Shown: positions 9,443 through 19,041 of the stretch, in pieces
How positions within the stretch are numbered: position 1 is the first letter of the stretch
Layout: each line of letters opens with the position of its first letter
Assembly: GCA_947447665.1 (NCBI GenBank)
Contig: CANFJX010000001.1
Coordinates: 432,452-496,451 of the forward strand
Source of the DNA: Bacteriovoracaceae bacterium
GTDB lineage: Bacteria; Bdellovibrionota; UBA1018
Direction: 5' to 3'
DNA length: 64,000 bases
Notes under the pieces: generated by a model
The model's input: the letters and a program-made list of their open reading frames with translations, nothing else
The model's database searches: none
What the model was told of the DNA's origin: nothing
Position numbers and translations under genes: made by a program

Positions 9443-10027
9443 TTATTGAACGATAAATTGATTGAAAAAGGTATGAGAAACTGGGGGATCACGAGGTGGA
9501 GCACCGAGCTTCGTGAATACAATCTGATTCACTGCCTCCTGAATTTGAAATTGAAGAACATACCGACCTTGAATCGTGGCCAATTGTTCATAGCTTTTTT
9601 TGCCCAAAATAACGATGATTTGGTCCAAAATGTAGGGCTTGAGTGACTCAAGGAGATCCTTGTTCCGGTCGCCATGGGTTTCGAATGCTACCCCCAAATT
9701 GACATAGTGGAGCCTGCGCGCCTCTAGGTCGCCTCCCGCCACAGGAGAGCTAGCAATATTTACGGTGATGGGATCGAGGGAAAAGAATACGACTTTCTTT
9801 TCTTCCTCTTTTAGCTTTTTCTCAGTCGACTCAAGCTTTAGTCGCTCTTCAGGCTCCCTGATTGCTGGCCGTTTAAAAATAAATTTCGAATAGATCAAAA
9901 ATCCAAAAGTCACCGCTGTAGCCAGCGTACTCAAAACCAGAGGGATCAACACCAATAGACGACCCAAGTCTCGCGACGGTTTTGGTACTTCTGCCGCTTT
10001 TTGTTCAGAGGAAGCTTCGGTAGACAC
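9443..10027 (-). CDS. fliL: FliL-like flagellar basal-body-associated protein
   Basis: The 194-residue protein has a short cytoplasmic tail, one membrane helix at about residues 24-48, a charged Glu/Lys coiled stretch, and a periplasmic domain with the FliL pattern: VVFFSLDPITVNI, then YVNLGVAFE, then ILGKKSYEQL and an amphipathic end. FliL binds stator units around the flagellar motor and modulates torque. No other flagellar gene is nearby, so this is an isolated or paralogous copy. Lone FliL-like proteins are known in gliding or predatory lineages, so a flagellar role is inferred only from the family. Confidence 0.75.
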   Translation of the reverse strand: MSTEASSEQKAAEVPKPSRDLGRLLVLIPLVLSTLATAVTFGFLIYSKFIFKRPAIREPEERLKLESTEKKLKEEEKKVVFFSLDPITVNIASSPVAGGDLEARRLHYVNLGVAFETHGDRNKDLLESLKPYILDQIIVILGKKSYEQLATIQGRYVLQFQIQEAVNQIVFTKLGAPPRDPPVSHTFFNQFIVQ

Positions 10028-10086
10028 TTAATTTAGGATAAAGCAGCCCTCCGAAGATGTCTAGCCCTACCTACCGCCTTAGCACC

Positions 10087-11568
10087 TCAGAAATTTACAC
10101 CCACCCTCAATGAAGTGGCAAAGATGGGATGAATTGGAGTAGCGGCCGCAAGATTAGAGAACGTATAAAAGCTCCCCGGAAAAAACAAACCCGTGTCGAG
10201 CGCGAAGGTAAAATACTCATCCCATTGAAAGGACAGACCTAAATCTGCCTCAAGTCCCAGGCTGGCACCCTGGTTGGTTGCCCCTTGAGTGAAGGATTGC
10301 TTAGAACGGGACCAATAATTATAGAAATAAGGAGAACTCCCATTGGCCGTATTCGGTGCGATCGCGTAAATCAGCGCAGGTCTGAAAGTCCATTTATCTG
10401 AGGGTTTGATTTGAGCTGAAAGAGAACCATAAGCCGCATTCACGATCGGGTTATCATAGGGGGACTTAAGTGAACTTGGGTTTGTTCCCGGATTATTGGC
10501 CGTCTGGGCCCCAGCAAAACCAGAGAGCTGATAATTAAACATGATCATCCCAATATGGTAGTTGGGATTGAAGTAAAATGCCTGTACTCCATTTGAGCTT
10601 GATGACGAGGATCCAGGCTGCCCAGATGCGTAACCCGCCTTCAGTAGGAGACCCAGAGAGTCATTTGGCTTCCAGTCCATCTCAGTAGCCACTCCAAATC
10701 CGCTGTAACTTCCTGTGGCGATCGGAATTTCTATTCCCAATGTAAATTGATTGAGCCGCTTTCGTGCAAAAATATCATAGATAAAATAATTCAATCCCAT
10801 GGCAGCAGGACCGCCGATCCCCGGCGAATAAACTGCGCCGCCCGTATAGTCCTGATTATCCCCGCCCACCCGCTTCAACAAATTGACGCCGGCTTCAAGC
10901 TCATCCTCTTGATTCTCATATTTTAGAATCACCGAGTAATCGCCCACTCCGCCGCCGCCAGCAATCGAATTGCCAGTCGTGTATAAAATATAACTTGGAG
11001 CCACGGTGAATGCTCCAAACTTGGCGATCCAACGGACAGCATCCCCAGTCGACATATACCGATCCCAGAGATTATCCCCACTATTCCAGACCAGCCCCAA
11101 ACCCCACTGCAGAGGGACCCGTCCAATCTGGAACGTACCCACATCAGAGACGAACTCACCCCAAACCCTTTGAGCCGTAATCGCCGACCCGCGGGACTGA
11201 TTGGAGTAAAACTGATTTTGACCACCGGAATAAGGAAGCGCGGCTCCATAGAGTCCAAAAATTGGATCCAAAACCCACCACTCTGACTTGATGGAGATGT
11301 TATCGTTAATAATAGCCTTAGGTCTCAGACGAAGGAAAAGACTCTGAAAGACTGCGTTCGAATTTCCACCATTAGGAACGAAGTAACCACCGGCAGTTGC
11401 CCTTGGATCCGACGTCCCACCTGAGTCAGTGCTGTAATTGTGAACATAATTGAACTCGGACCAAAACTGCCCGTTCCAATCAATTTCAAGCGCAGCCACT
11501 TGCCTTGGATTGCTGCAAATTAAAAGTGTCCAACACAACACAAAGCTTTTTCTAAAGAATTTCTTCAT
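10087..11568 (-). CDS. outer-membrane beta-barrel protein
   Basis: A cleavable signal peptide (KKFFRKSFVLCWTLLICS, cleavage near residue 26 after AA) precedes about 465 residues. They alternate short amphipathic strands with Gly/Asn/Ser-rich loops, such as NGQFWSEFNYVHNY and the end SLRVGVNF. The C-terminal Phe and alternating hydrophobic pattern are the signature recognised by the BAM complex. It looks like a porin or export-channel family protein, but I do not recognise the subfamily. It is a single-gene unit, divergent from the downstream penicillin-binding protein. Confidence 0.75.
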   Translation of the reverse strand: MKKFFRKSFVLCWTLLICSNPRQVAALEIDWNGQFWSEFNYVHNYSTDSGGTSDPRATAGGYFVPNGGNSNAVFQSLFLRLRPKAIINDNISIKSEWWVLDPIFGLYGAALPYSGGQNQFYSNQSRGSAITAQRVWGEFVSDVGTFQIGRVPLQWGLGLVWNSGDNLWDRYMSTGDAVRWIAKFGAFTVAPSYILYTTGNSIAGGGGVGDYSVILKYENQEDELEAGVNLLKRVGGDNQDYTGGAVYSPGIGGPAAMGLNYFIYDIFARKRLNQFTLGIEIPIATGSYSGFGVATEMDWKPNDSLGLLLKAGYASGQPGSSSSSSNGVQAFYFNPNYHIGMIMFNYQLSGFAGAQTANNPGTNPSSLKSPYDNPIVNAAYGSLSAQIKPSDKWTFRPALIYAIAPNTANGSSPYFYNYWSRSKQSFTQGATNQGASLGLEADLGLSFQWDEYFTFALDTGLFFPGSFYTFSNLAAATPIHPIFATSLRVGVNF

Positions 11569-11606
11569 GAATCCCTCGTCTCCGTCTTATCTGGTGTTAG
11601 CTGTGC

Positions 11607-14048
11607 TTGATCAATCCGTCAAGGTATGCCAGGTTTTATCGAAAAGATTTGTTTGAACCGAGGGCACGTCGAGTGAGACAAGACTCTAAGAATTCTGCTA
11701 AAAAATCTACCAAAACTGATAAAAAGTGGAGATTTTACGTTTTTACTGGAGCCACGCTCGCGGCTTCTTTTGCGATCTACCTGGGAGCTCTTTACCAACA
11801 ATTAACTGATGCCTTCGATCACCAAGAGCAATCGTTCCCGACGAGAATTTACTCCGACGTCTCAAAGATCGCCCTCCATCAGCCCAGCACTTTGGTTGAA
11901 ACTCGACTAAAAGCGCTCGGGTATAGTTACGTAAAAAGGAGCGGCTCACTCCAGATGCGGCTGCATCCTCTAGATTACCCGCTTTATCTGATTCCAGCCA
12001 ACCATCCACAACTCCAAAGTTCGGAGGTCACTCTCGAGTTCGAAGAGACGAAACCGCATCTTTTAAAATCCATTCAAGTTGGATCAACCCCCGTGGAACA
12101 AGTTTACCTCGAGCCCGAACTCATTGCGACATTGACTCGAGGAGGAACGGATAAGCCTGAAATTAGAACTTATCTGAATTTTGACCAAATTCCCGCGCCG
12201 ATCTGGAAAGCCATCATCGCAGTAGAAGATCAGCACTTTTTAGATCACAAGGGACTTGACCCGAGAGCTATTGCTCGCGCCATCTGGGTCAACCTAAGAA
12301 CACTCTCCCTCGCTCAGGGGGGCAGTACTATCACTCAGCAACTTGTAAAAAATCTCATGGCGCGGCGGAATAAAAACTTTTTTAGGAAGATCAATGAGCT
12401 TTTTCTTTCCCTGCTTTTGGAATTTCGATTCGAAAAGGAAAAAATCTTAGAGCGCTACCTTAATGAAGTTTACCTCGGCCAGGTAGGACATCTCGAGGTC
12501 CACGGAGTTGCGGAGGGAGCTGAGCACTTCTTTGGAAAAAAAATCGAGGATCTTAATCTCGGTGAAATCGCTTTGATGGCCGGCCTGATCCGCGGGCCTG
12601 GCTTTTATTCTCCCTACAAATACCTCACGCGCGCCATCGACCGTCAGCGACTCGTCTTAAGGAAAATGGCAGAAACAGGTCTGGTCGCAGAAAGTGAAGC
12701 TAAAGCTGCTTTAAAAATGCCTGTTCGATTAGCCCTCGCCCAAACATCAGTAACGAAAGCTCCTTTCTTCACTGATTACGTCAAAATTGAGCTCAATCGA
12801 ATACTTAAAACTCAAGCCAATGGCCAAGACCCTCTTCAGTCTGGATTTAAAGTTTATACCACTTTAGACGCTTACCTCAATAATGAAGCCCAGAAAGCTG
12901 TATCAGAGGGGGTAATCAGAATTCAAAAGCAGTTTAAACTCAAACCCAAGGAAGCTTCTCTTCACGGCCTCGAGGGCGCTCTCGTTTCAGTCGAGCAAGA
13001 ATCCGGATACATCCGAGCGCTCATCGGTGGTAAAAATTATTCTATAAGTAATTTTAATAGAATCCTTAATATGAAGCGACAGGTTGGCTCCACTTTTAAG
13101 CCAATCGTGTATTTATCTGCTTTTCAAAAGGGCAAAGACCGCGCCGGAGTCCCCTACGGGCCAGGTCGCCCCATGGAGGACTCTCCGTGGACCTGGCTCT
13201 ATGAGCGAGATCAAAAAACATGGTCCCCCAAGAACTATGAAAAAGACTTTCTGGGATGGATCTCTCTGCGAACTGCACTAGCTCAATCGATCAACACGAT
13301 CGCCTCAAAACTTGCCTACGATGTGGGTTTGGACGAAATCATCACGACCGCTAGAAAACTTGGGATTGAGTCACCTTTACCTAAGGTTCCATCTCTTTCA
13401 TTAGGAGTGGCCGAACTCTCGCCGCTCGAACTGGCGAAAGTCTATTCGACGCTTGCCAATCGAGGAATTCAACAAGAGCTGATCGTTATCCGCGGTATCA
13501 TGCGGGATGATGGAAGTGGCAGTCGAATGATCTCTTCCAACTCAACTCCAGTACTAGACCCGGCCCCCATCGACCTCTTGACGGACTGCCTTCAGGACGT
13601 ATTCAATCAAGGAACGGCTCAAGCTGCTAAAAAACTTGGATATCTTCAACCTGCTGCTGGAAAAACGGGAACAACCAATCAGCATAGAGACGCCTGGTTT
13701 GCAGGCTACACCCCTCACCTGACGACGGTAGTTTGGATTGGAATGGATCAGGCCTCCGAAAAAGGAACCCCTCCCCCTCTCACAGGAGCCAACTCAGCGT
13801 TACCCATTTGGGTGACATTTATGAAGGAAGGGCAACAAGGACAACCCAACTCTCCTTTTCCAGATAGCCCACTGCTCACCCGAGTCGCGATCGATACCCA
13901 TACTGGTCAAGAAGCTCTTCCAGGTTGCCCGTCCACACAGGTGGTGCTAGAGACGTGGATTCGCGGGCAAGAGCCTCAGAGTCGAACTTGTGAGCCTCAG
14001 TGGCCATCAACATCCCAATCAAACCAGGAAAGTCATCATGCCAAATGA
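11607..14048 (+). CDS. mrcB: class A penicillin-binding protein (PBP1B-like)
   Basis: This bifunctional murein synthase polymerises lipid II and crosslinks the glycan. The 813-residue protein has a basic cytoplasmic tail and a membrane anchor at about residues 44-64. A UB2H-like region follows, then the glycosyltransferase domain with its catalytic Glu207 in VEDQHF and GGSTITQQLVKN. The transpeptidase has SxxK at Ser495-Lys498 (GSTFK), SxN in QSINT and KTG at 686-688. The order and the N-terminal region before the glycosyltransferase favour PBP1B over PBP1A. The earliest start is a TTG at 11607 and no ATG occurs until the periplasmic region, so a rare start is forced. Its stop overlaps the thioesterase gene by 11 bp. 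Confidence 0.93.
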   Translation: MINPSRYARFYRKDLFEPRARRVRQDSKNSAKKSTKTDKKWRFYVFTGATLAASFAIYLGALYQQLTDAFDHQEQSFPTRIYSDVSKIALHQPSTLVETRLKALGYSYVKRSGSLQMRLHPLDYPLYLIPANHPQLQSSEVTLEFEETKPHLLKSIQVGSTPVEQVYLEPELIATLTRGGTDKPEIRTYLNFDQIPAPIWKAIIAVEDQHFLDHKGLDPRAIARAIWVNLRTLSLAQGGSTITQQLVKNLMARRNKNFFRKINELFLSLLLEFRFEKEKILERYLNEVYLGQVGHLEVHGVAEGAEHFFGKKIEDLNLGEIALMAGLIRGPGFYSPYKYLTRAIDRQRLVLRKMAETGLVAESEAKAALKMPVRLALAQTSVTKAPFFTDYVKIELNRILKTQANGQDPLQSGFKVYTTLDAYLNNEAQKAVSEGVIRIQKQFKLKPKEASLHGLEGALVSVEQESGYIRALIGGKNYSISNFNRILNMKRQVGSTFKPIVYLSAFQKGKDRAGVPYGPGRPMEDSPWTWLYERDQKTWSPKNYEKDFLGWISLRTALAQSINTIASKLAYDVGLDEIITTARKLGIESPLPKVPSLSLGVAELSPLELAKVYSTLANRGIQQELIVIRGIMRDDGSGSRMISSNSTPVLDPAPIDLLTDCLQDVFNQGTAQAAKKLGYLQPAAGKTGTTNQHRDAWFAGYTPHLTTVVWIGMDQASEKGTPPPLTGANSALPIWVTFMKEGQQGQPNSPFPDSPLLTRVAIDTHTGQEALPGCPSTQVVLETWIRGQEPQSRTCEPQWPSTSQSNQESHHAK

Positions 14049-14463
14049 AAAACATCTTTACCGGGTCAAAATCCTCGAAGAATACCTCGACACCTTTGGA
14101 CACTTAAATCACGCCAATTATCTCGTACTCTTTGAACAAGCTCGCTGGGATTGGATCACTGAAAGGGGATATGGTCTTCAACAAGTTCAAGAAACCCAAA
14201 TTGGCCCAGTCATTCTGTCGCTCGAAATTAAATACCGGAAAGAGCTCAAAGCGCGCCAGGAGATCATCATTGAGAGTCACGTTACTTCCCACTTCAAACT
14301 TTTTACCGATATTCACCAGGAGATGAGGGGCGATGACGGGACAATTTACTCCATCGTCAACCTCAAGTTTGGTTGTTTTGACTTAAAAAGACGAAAGCTC
14401 ATCACTCCGACACCGGCATGGAAATCCGCGCTAGGCATCACAGACACTGAAACGAAAGCCTGA
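14038..14463 (+). CDS. hotdog-fold acyl-CoA thioesterase
   Basis: This 141-residue protein of the 4HBT hotdog family hydrolyses acyl-CoA or acyl-ACP thioesters. The active-site region HLNHANYLVLFEQARWDWI contains the conserved N-x-x-Y-x-x-x-F-E-x-A-R pattern with the Tol-Pal-associated/YbgC-like layout. The ATG at 14038 has AGGAAAG five bases upstream and overlaps the PBP gene by 11 bp, so I prefer it to the earlier in-frame start at 13990. Coupling to the PBP gene suggests a role in envelope lipid turnover (inference). Substrate is not predictable. Confidence 0.8.
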   Translation: MPNEKHLYRVKILEEYLDTFGHLNHANYLVLFEQARWDWITERGYGLQQVQETQIGPVILSLEIKYRKELKARQEIIIESHVTSHFKLFTDIHQEMRGDDGTIYSIVNLKFGCFDLKRRKLITPTPAWKSALGITDTETKA

Positions 14464-14539
14464 CAGTTTTTATTTGACCTTTGGGCTCAGGTTAGGGTAA
14501 CCAGTCGGGATCTTATTTTTGAACAGGAGCAAATTCGCC

Positions 14540-15517
14540 ATGAGTTCTATGGGCCCCATTTCACAGTTTATTAAGCACCACTATCGACACTTCAATGCAG
14601 CCGCGCTAGTGGACGCGGCTGAGGGGTACAAGAAGCACATCGACCAAGGGGGCAAAATGATGGTCACCCTGGCCGGCGCGATGAGCACGGCTGAGCTGGG
14701 CCTCACTTTAGCTGAGATGATCCGCCAGGATAAAATCCACCTCATTAGCTGCACAGGCGCCAACCTCGAAGAGGATATTTTTAATCTCGTCGCGCATGAC
14801 CACTACGAGCGCGTCCCGCACTATCGACAACTCTCCCCCCAGGACGAGCAAGCCCTTCTAGAGCGCCACATGAATCGGGTAACAGACACCTGCATTCCTG
14901 AGGCAGAAGCGATGAGACGGATCGAATCTGTGATGCTCGAACAGTGGACGGGAGCAGACCAATCGGGAGAGCGGTACTTCCCCCATGAGTTCTTTTACCG
15001 AGCGATTCGAAGCGGAAAGCTGAAGCAGTTTTATCAGATCGACCCTAAAGATAGCTGGATGGTCGCAGCTGCTGAGAAAAATCTCCCGATCATTGTTCCA
15101 GGATGGGAAGACGCCACTTTAGGAAATATGTACGCTGCTGCCTGCATGCGCGGTGAAGTGAAGAACGTTCACACTGTACGAACTGGAATTGAGTACATGA
15201 TTCAATTGTCTGAATTCTACCAGTCCGTCACTAAGAACAGCTCCCTGGGCATGTTCCAAATCGGAGGCGGTATCGCCGGAGACTTCCCCATTTGTGTGGT
15301 CCCTATGCTTCATCAAGATTTGGGAATTGAAGCCAAGCTTTGGGGCTACTTTGCCCAAATCAGTGACTCCACCACCAGCTACGGCTCTTACTCGGGTGCG
15401 GTCCCGAACGAAAAAATCACCTGGGGCAAGCTCGGGATCGACACCCCTAAATACATTGTCGAATCCGATGCTACAATTGTGGCGCCATTGATTTTTAGCT
15501 ACGTCCTCAATCAATAG
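14540..15517 (+). CDS. deoxyhypusine-synthase-like protein
   Basis: This 325-residue protein belongs to the deoxyhypusine synthase family, whose members move the aminobutyl group of spermidine with NAD. It shows TLAGAMSTAELG, SCTGANLEEDIFN, the GGGIAGDFP glycine motif and a late EKITWGK in which Lys297 matches the catalytic lysine region of true deoxyhypusine synthases. Bacteria lack eIF5A, so the bacterial members are thought to make homospermidine or act on other polyamine acceptors; which one applies here is unknown. The start at 14540 is chosen over a TTG at 14519 because AGGAGC lies nine bases before it. Confidence 0.85.
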   Translation: MSSMGPISQFIKHHYRHFNAAALVDAAEGYKKHIDQGGKMMVTLAGAMSTAELGLTLAEMIRQDKIHLISCTGANLEEDIFNLVAHDHYERVPHYRQLSPQDEQALLERHMNRVTDTCIPEAEAMRRIESVMLEQWTGADQSGERYFPHEFFYRAIRSGKLKQFYQIDPKDSWMVAAAEKNLPIIVPGWEDATLGNMYAAACMRGEVKNVHTVRTGIEYMIQLSEFYQSVTKNSSLGMFQIGGGIAGDFPICVVPMLHQDLGIEAKLWGYFAQISDSTTSYGSYSGAVPNEKITWGKLGIDTPKYIVESDATIVAPLIFSYVLNQ

Positions 15518-15543
15518 CCGGGAACGCGGTCTTAAAGAGATCT

Positions 15544-16248
15544 CTAGACGATCTTTACAAACCAATCGCGATCCGCTCGGATACGAGGCAAAAGCGTGGC
15601 ATTAGGACGCGCTTTTCCCACCCCTAAAACCATGACGGTGTAGGCATCCCGAGGGAGCTTGAGAAGTTTGTGCAAGCGCTTAGGGTCGAACCCTTCCATT
15701 GGACAGGTATCATACCCCTCTGCTTGAAACGCGAGCATCAGGGTCTGACAAGCTAGGGAGGTGGACTTGATAGCCCAGATTTCCATGTCTTTTTCGTTCA
15801 CAGGGGCTCGCATCGTAGGCCCCTGAAGCCCCTTGAAGAAAAAATATGCTCGCTTGAGGAGCCCTAGCCACCCCACTGAATAAAGCTTTTTTATCAGGTC
15901 CGAGTAATACCCCAAGGCAGCATCAGGTACGGAAAGCCCCTCGGCTTTCATTTTTTGAAGCTGTTGAAGGGTGTGCAGGCGAACTCGATCCCAGGCACGA
16001 GTTCGTGCAACGCAGACGATGAGCTCCCCCGCGGTGTTTGCGGCAGGCTGTGAAAAACAGACTTTGACGAGCTGAGTTCGAATCTCAGGAGTTCGGACCC
16101 AGTGAAACTCCCAGGGCTGCAGATTCGAAGAGCTGGCACTCTTCATCGCTAAATCGATGCAACGCTGAACCACTCCTTCAGGCACGGGCTGACCATCAAA
16201 GAGGCGTACACTCCGTCGCTTTTCAACAATCTGCGCAAATTCAGACAT
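15544..16248 (-). CDS. nitroreductase-family FMN oxidoreductase
   Basis: This is a 234-residue cytoplasmic protein of the nitroreductase family, typically FMN-binding homodimers reducing nitro, quinone or flavin substrates with NAD(P)H. EKRRSVRLFDG carries the FMN-phosphate Arg pattern, SASSSNLQPWEF is the conserved S-x-x-N-x-Q-P-W block, and the C-terminal VLGVGKA matches the family. Length is normal. It converges on the deoxyhypusine-synthase-like gene, 26 bp apart. The physiological substrate is not evident. Confidence 0.88.
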   Translation of the reverse strand: MSEFAQIVEKRRSVRLFDGQPVPEGVVQRCIDLAMKSASSSNLQPWEFHWVRTPEIRTQLVKVCFSQPAANTAGELIVCVARTRAWDRVRLHTLQQLQKMKAEGLSVPDAALGYYSDLIKKLYSVGWLGLLKRAYFFFKGLQGPTMRAPVNEKDMEIWAIKSTSLACQTLMLAFQAEGYDTCPMEGFDPKRLHKLLKLPRDAYTVMVLGVGKARPNATLLPRIRADRDWFVKIV

Positions 16249-16357
16249 CTTTCATTCCCCTTTTTATTCGGATCTTTAGAGCGACTATTGCAGCTTTGAC
16301 CAACACTCGCAATACCGGATTTGTCGTGTTAGATTTCGGCCCAATCAGGAGAAAAAA

Positions 16358-16717
16358 ATGACCCATTGGAAAGTTTACGAATACGCTCAGTGCAGCACCT
16401 GCAAAAATGCTCTCAGCTACTTGGACCGCAAAAAGTTAAAATACTCGAAAGTGCCCATCGTGGAGCAGCCACCGACCGAGGCTGAGTTGAAGAAAATGCT
16501 CGTGTACTTAGGAGGAAATCTGAAGAAGCTTTTTAATACCTCTGGAATTCAGTACCGAGAGCTAGGAATGAGCGAGAAGCTCAAAACCATCTCTGAAGCT
16601 GAGGCGATTCGACTCCTAAGTAAAAACGGCAAATTAGTAAAGCGCCCCTTTTTGCTGGGTGAACTCACGGGAACGGTCGGATTTAATGAAGCAGAATGGG
16701 ATCAGCTACTGATGTGA
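16358..16717 (+). CDS. Spx/ArsC-like thioredoxin-fold protein
   Basis: This 119-residue protein has the ArsC/Spx/YffB-type glutaredoxin-like fold. The N-terminal YAQCSTCKNAL holds a C-x-x-C redox pair; LVKRPFLL is the conserved Arg-Pro loop of the family. It could reduce arsenate-like or thiol substrates, or act as a regulator, but the family is broad and no ars operon is nearby. It ends one base before the stop of the convergent secreted-protein gene, so these ends are tightly packed. Confidence 0.8.
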   Translation: MTHWKVYEYAQCSTCKNALSYLDRKKLKYSKVPIVEQPPTEAELKKMLVYLGGNLKKLFNTSGIQYRELGMSEKLKTISEAEAIRLLSKNGKLVKRPFLLGELTGTVGFNEAEWDQLLM

Positions 16718-16718
16718 G

Positions 16719-17444
16719 TTAGCGACCGAAGCGTTGCTGATAGAACTGGTGGACGGCGCCTAAAAGGCTCGCATTGACCGGAATTCGGCTGAAATAATCT
16801 GCAGAGTTACCCGCAGCAGCTTGCGGAGCGGGAGCAGAGGTAACTCCTGCAGAGGCATTACTGGTGGTATCTGCAGGTGCCCGTCCGGGAAACGTCAGAA
16901 CGGAAGCCGTCGCAGCAGAGTTACCCAGGACTTCAGCACCCACACCAAGCGGAGCAACTCCAGAGGTCGCAGGAAGTGGGGAATAGGTCGTTACGATCGG
17001 AGTATTACCCAACTGCTGCCAAGCCAGGTTGAGCGATTGATCGAGGTAGAATGCTTTGGTCGCAGCAGCTGCAATGCTCTGTTGAGTGAGGCACTTCGCA
17101 GGGAAACAAGCACAATCCGATGGTGACTTCGCAACAGAATAGGAGCCAGAAGTAGCCAAACTCTGGCAACACCTTTGCGACAAGGCGTCGAGGGTCCCAA
17201 CCAGGTTGCCGCTTGAGTCGACAGGATAAATGACACCCACGCAGGTCGCTGCTAGTCCAAAGGCTGGAGCAGTGAAATTGGAACCGTCCCAAGGTGTTAA
17301 CCCAAATCCGCTAGCACCATAGTCAGAAGACGCACTACAACTCCCCCCAAATGAAGTGCAATCACCAAAAAGTGTGCGTAAGCAATAAGCATGGGTCACA
17401 TTAATGCTCAAAAAATAGAAAAAAAGTGCAAATAAAGTACGCAT
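16719..17444 (-). CDS. secreted Cys/Ser-rich protein (unrecognised)
   Basis: A signal peptide (RTLFALFFYFLSINVTHA) is followed by a 220-residue Ser/Ala/Gly-rich protein with many cysteines in its first half, including CLRTLFGDC and QRCCQSL. I do not recognise the family. The cysteines suggest a disulfide-stabilised periplasmic or surface domain. The second half is Pro/Ala-rich with SGVAPLGVG and other small-residue runs, consistent with a flexible tail. It follows a larger similar gene by 32 bp, so the two likely form one operon. Confidence 0.55.
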   Translation of the reverse strand: MRTLFALFFYFLSINVTHAYCLRTLFGDCTSFGGSCSASSDYGASGFGLTPWDGSNFTAPAFGLAATCVGVIYPVDSSGNLVGTLDALSQRCCQSLATSGSYSVAKSPSDCACFPAKCLTQQSIAAAATKAFYLDQSLNLAWQQLGNTPIVTTYSPLPATSGVAPLGVGAEVLGNSAATASVLTFPGRAPADTTSNASAGVTSAPAPQAAAGNSADYFSRIPVNASLLGAVHQFYQQRFGR

Positions 17445-17476
17445 TTGTCTACACCCGCTCTGCCTCTCTCATTCCC

Positions 17477-18892
17477 CTAAGGAGGATTAACTCCCACTGA
17501 TAAATAATCGTCGCTCAAACTAGGCCAATTTTGTTGCTGGGCAGGACTCGCCTTCAAAACGGCGGTCTGTAAGGAGCTCACCAGAGCAGAGAGGTTTTTA
17601 TAAAAATACTGGCTAAATTGGGATAGTGCATATCCCTTCGCATCTCCAATTAACCTAGGCTGAGCGCAACCCCCGATATTGAAACTACCAACACAACGAT
17701 CCGTTTCCATCGTCTGGCATATTCTGTCCTGACTAAAACTAATCCCATCAGACACACTCAGTGATGCGACTGAGCGCAAAGACGTACCTACCGGAGTAAG
17801 CAAAGAGCTAATCTTCGCTTGAAAATTTGCCATCGCTACGTCAGCACGTCCAGTCACTTCACACTGAGCCACTTGCTCGTAGAGCGAGATCAGGCCTTGT
17901 GCAGCCGAGCCCAGATAGCAAAGAGCGGAGACCGGCAATGCAGCGTTAAGATTTGAGTTCGAACCAGACGGGGCAATATTCAGAGGAGTACAATCAGCAA
18001 GGCTCCAGGTCCCTGGACTCGGCATAGCGACGCCATTCGATGAACTCAGAGAGTCTGAAATCCTCGCATAAAATGCAAATAATGTCGTATAATCCTGAGC
18101 CAGAGCTTGGCACGCGGAAGTTGGTGCTATTTGAATTTGATGATTGGACGACGTCATTTGAGTGATCACTTGAGCCAGCTGATATTTTGCGGTTTGAACC
18201 CACACACCGAGAATTTGGCTATCCAGCCAACTCGACAAATACCAAAGATCCCATGCCGCTGAATTTTGCGGTTCCCCTGGGATCGGATCTGGATTTGACA
18301 AAACGCAGGACTGAGCAGAGGCCTGATGATTGAGGGTACTTGAAAGAGTCGGAGGCGAACCCGTACTCACCGACAAGCTACCCTCTCCGTCAGCTAGATT
18401 GCAAACCACTTGGGAATTACGAACAGAGCCAGGCAAGCTGACTGCGGAGCATGATTGAGCCGCAGAACTGGAAGCGCTCACATCAATCACGTAGCCCTGA
18501 TAAAAACAGCTCAGAATTTGGGCAATATTTTTCTTCAAAATCTGATCAGGCGAGCTTGAACTGGATGGGGTAGGAAAAAGCTGAGTGCAAGAAGGGAGCG
18601 CGAGCAAACTTGACCCCGGGGTTACACATGGAGCTGGAATCGAAGGGACCGTAGAACCGGGTAGCCCCACTCCTCCACCGACATAAAGCACGGGAGTCGG
18701 GGAATTCGAACCAGAGCTCGCGAAACTAAACCCAACTTCTTTCCCGACTGGGCTTCCTGGTTCGCCCCCGGTGTATTGATAAGCAGAAGTCGCAGTAGGC
18801 GAAGGCGTCGCTGCAAAACAGGGAGACAAAAAATTGACGAAAGCCGCAATCACGCCTAAGCATTGGATTATTATTTTTTGATTACCTGGCAT
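17477..18892 (-). CDS. large secreted Ser/Gly/Pro-rich protein (unrecognised)
   Basis: A signal peptide (IIIQCLGVIAAFVNFLSPCFA) leads into a 471-residue extracytoplasmic protein with paired cysteines (for example LPSCTQLF, SCFYQGY, AQSC) and Ser/Thr/Pro-rich spacers. The middle contains helical stretches (LWYLSSWLDSQILGVWVQTAKYQLAQVI), so it is not only low complexity. No conserved catalytic motif is visible. It is the upstream gene of a two-gene unit with 16719-17444, and its start faces an AT-rich promoter region shared with the divergent gene at 19042. Function unknown; surface or periplasmic structural role inferred. Confidence 0.55.
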   Translation of the reverse strand: MPGNQKIIIQCLGVIAAFVNFLSPCFAATPSPTATSAYQYTGGEPGSPVGKEVGFSFASSGSNSPTPVLYVGGGVGLPGSTVPSIPAPCVTPGSSLLALPSCTQLFPTPSSSSSPDQILKKNIAQILSCFYQGYVIDVSASSSAAQSCSAVSLPGSVRNSQVVCNLADGEGSLSVSTGSPPTLSSTLNHQASAQSCVLSNPDPIPGEPQNSAAWDLWYLSSWLDSQILGVWVQTAKYQLAQVITQMTSSNHQIQIAPTSACQALAQDYTTLFAFYARISDSLSSSNGVAMPSPGTWSLADCTPLNIAPSGSNSNLNAALPVSALCYLGSAAQGLISLYEQVAQCEVTGRADVAMANFQAKISSLLTPVGTSLRSVASLSVSDGISFSQDRICQTMETDRCVGSFNIGGCAQPRLIGDAKGYALSQFSQYFYKNLSALVSSLQTAVLKASPAQQQNWPSLSDDYLSVGVNPP

Positions 18893-19041
18893 TTAATTAC
18901 TATTTTACAGAAGAGGTGCAGTTTTTACAAAAATTATATAAAAAGTTTTGAAAATTGATCTTTTTAACAAATAATTAATTTATTACTATTTCAAAATTAA
19001 AAACCAGACCAACCGCACTACTTAAATGGTTTACCGTAACC
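18893..19041. promoter_or_regulatory. AT-rich divergent intergenic region
   Basis: About 150 bp, conspicuously AT-rich compared with its neighbours, separate the divergent secreted-protein genes. It contains poly-T and ATATAAAAAG-like stretches that could hold promoters for both. I cannot fix a -35/-10 pair with certainty. Confidence 0.4.
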
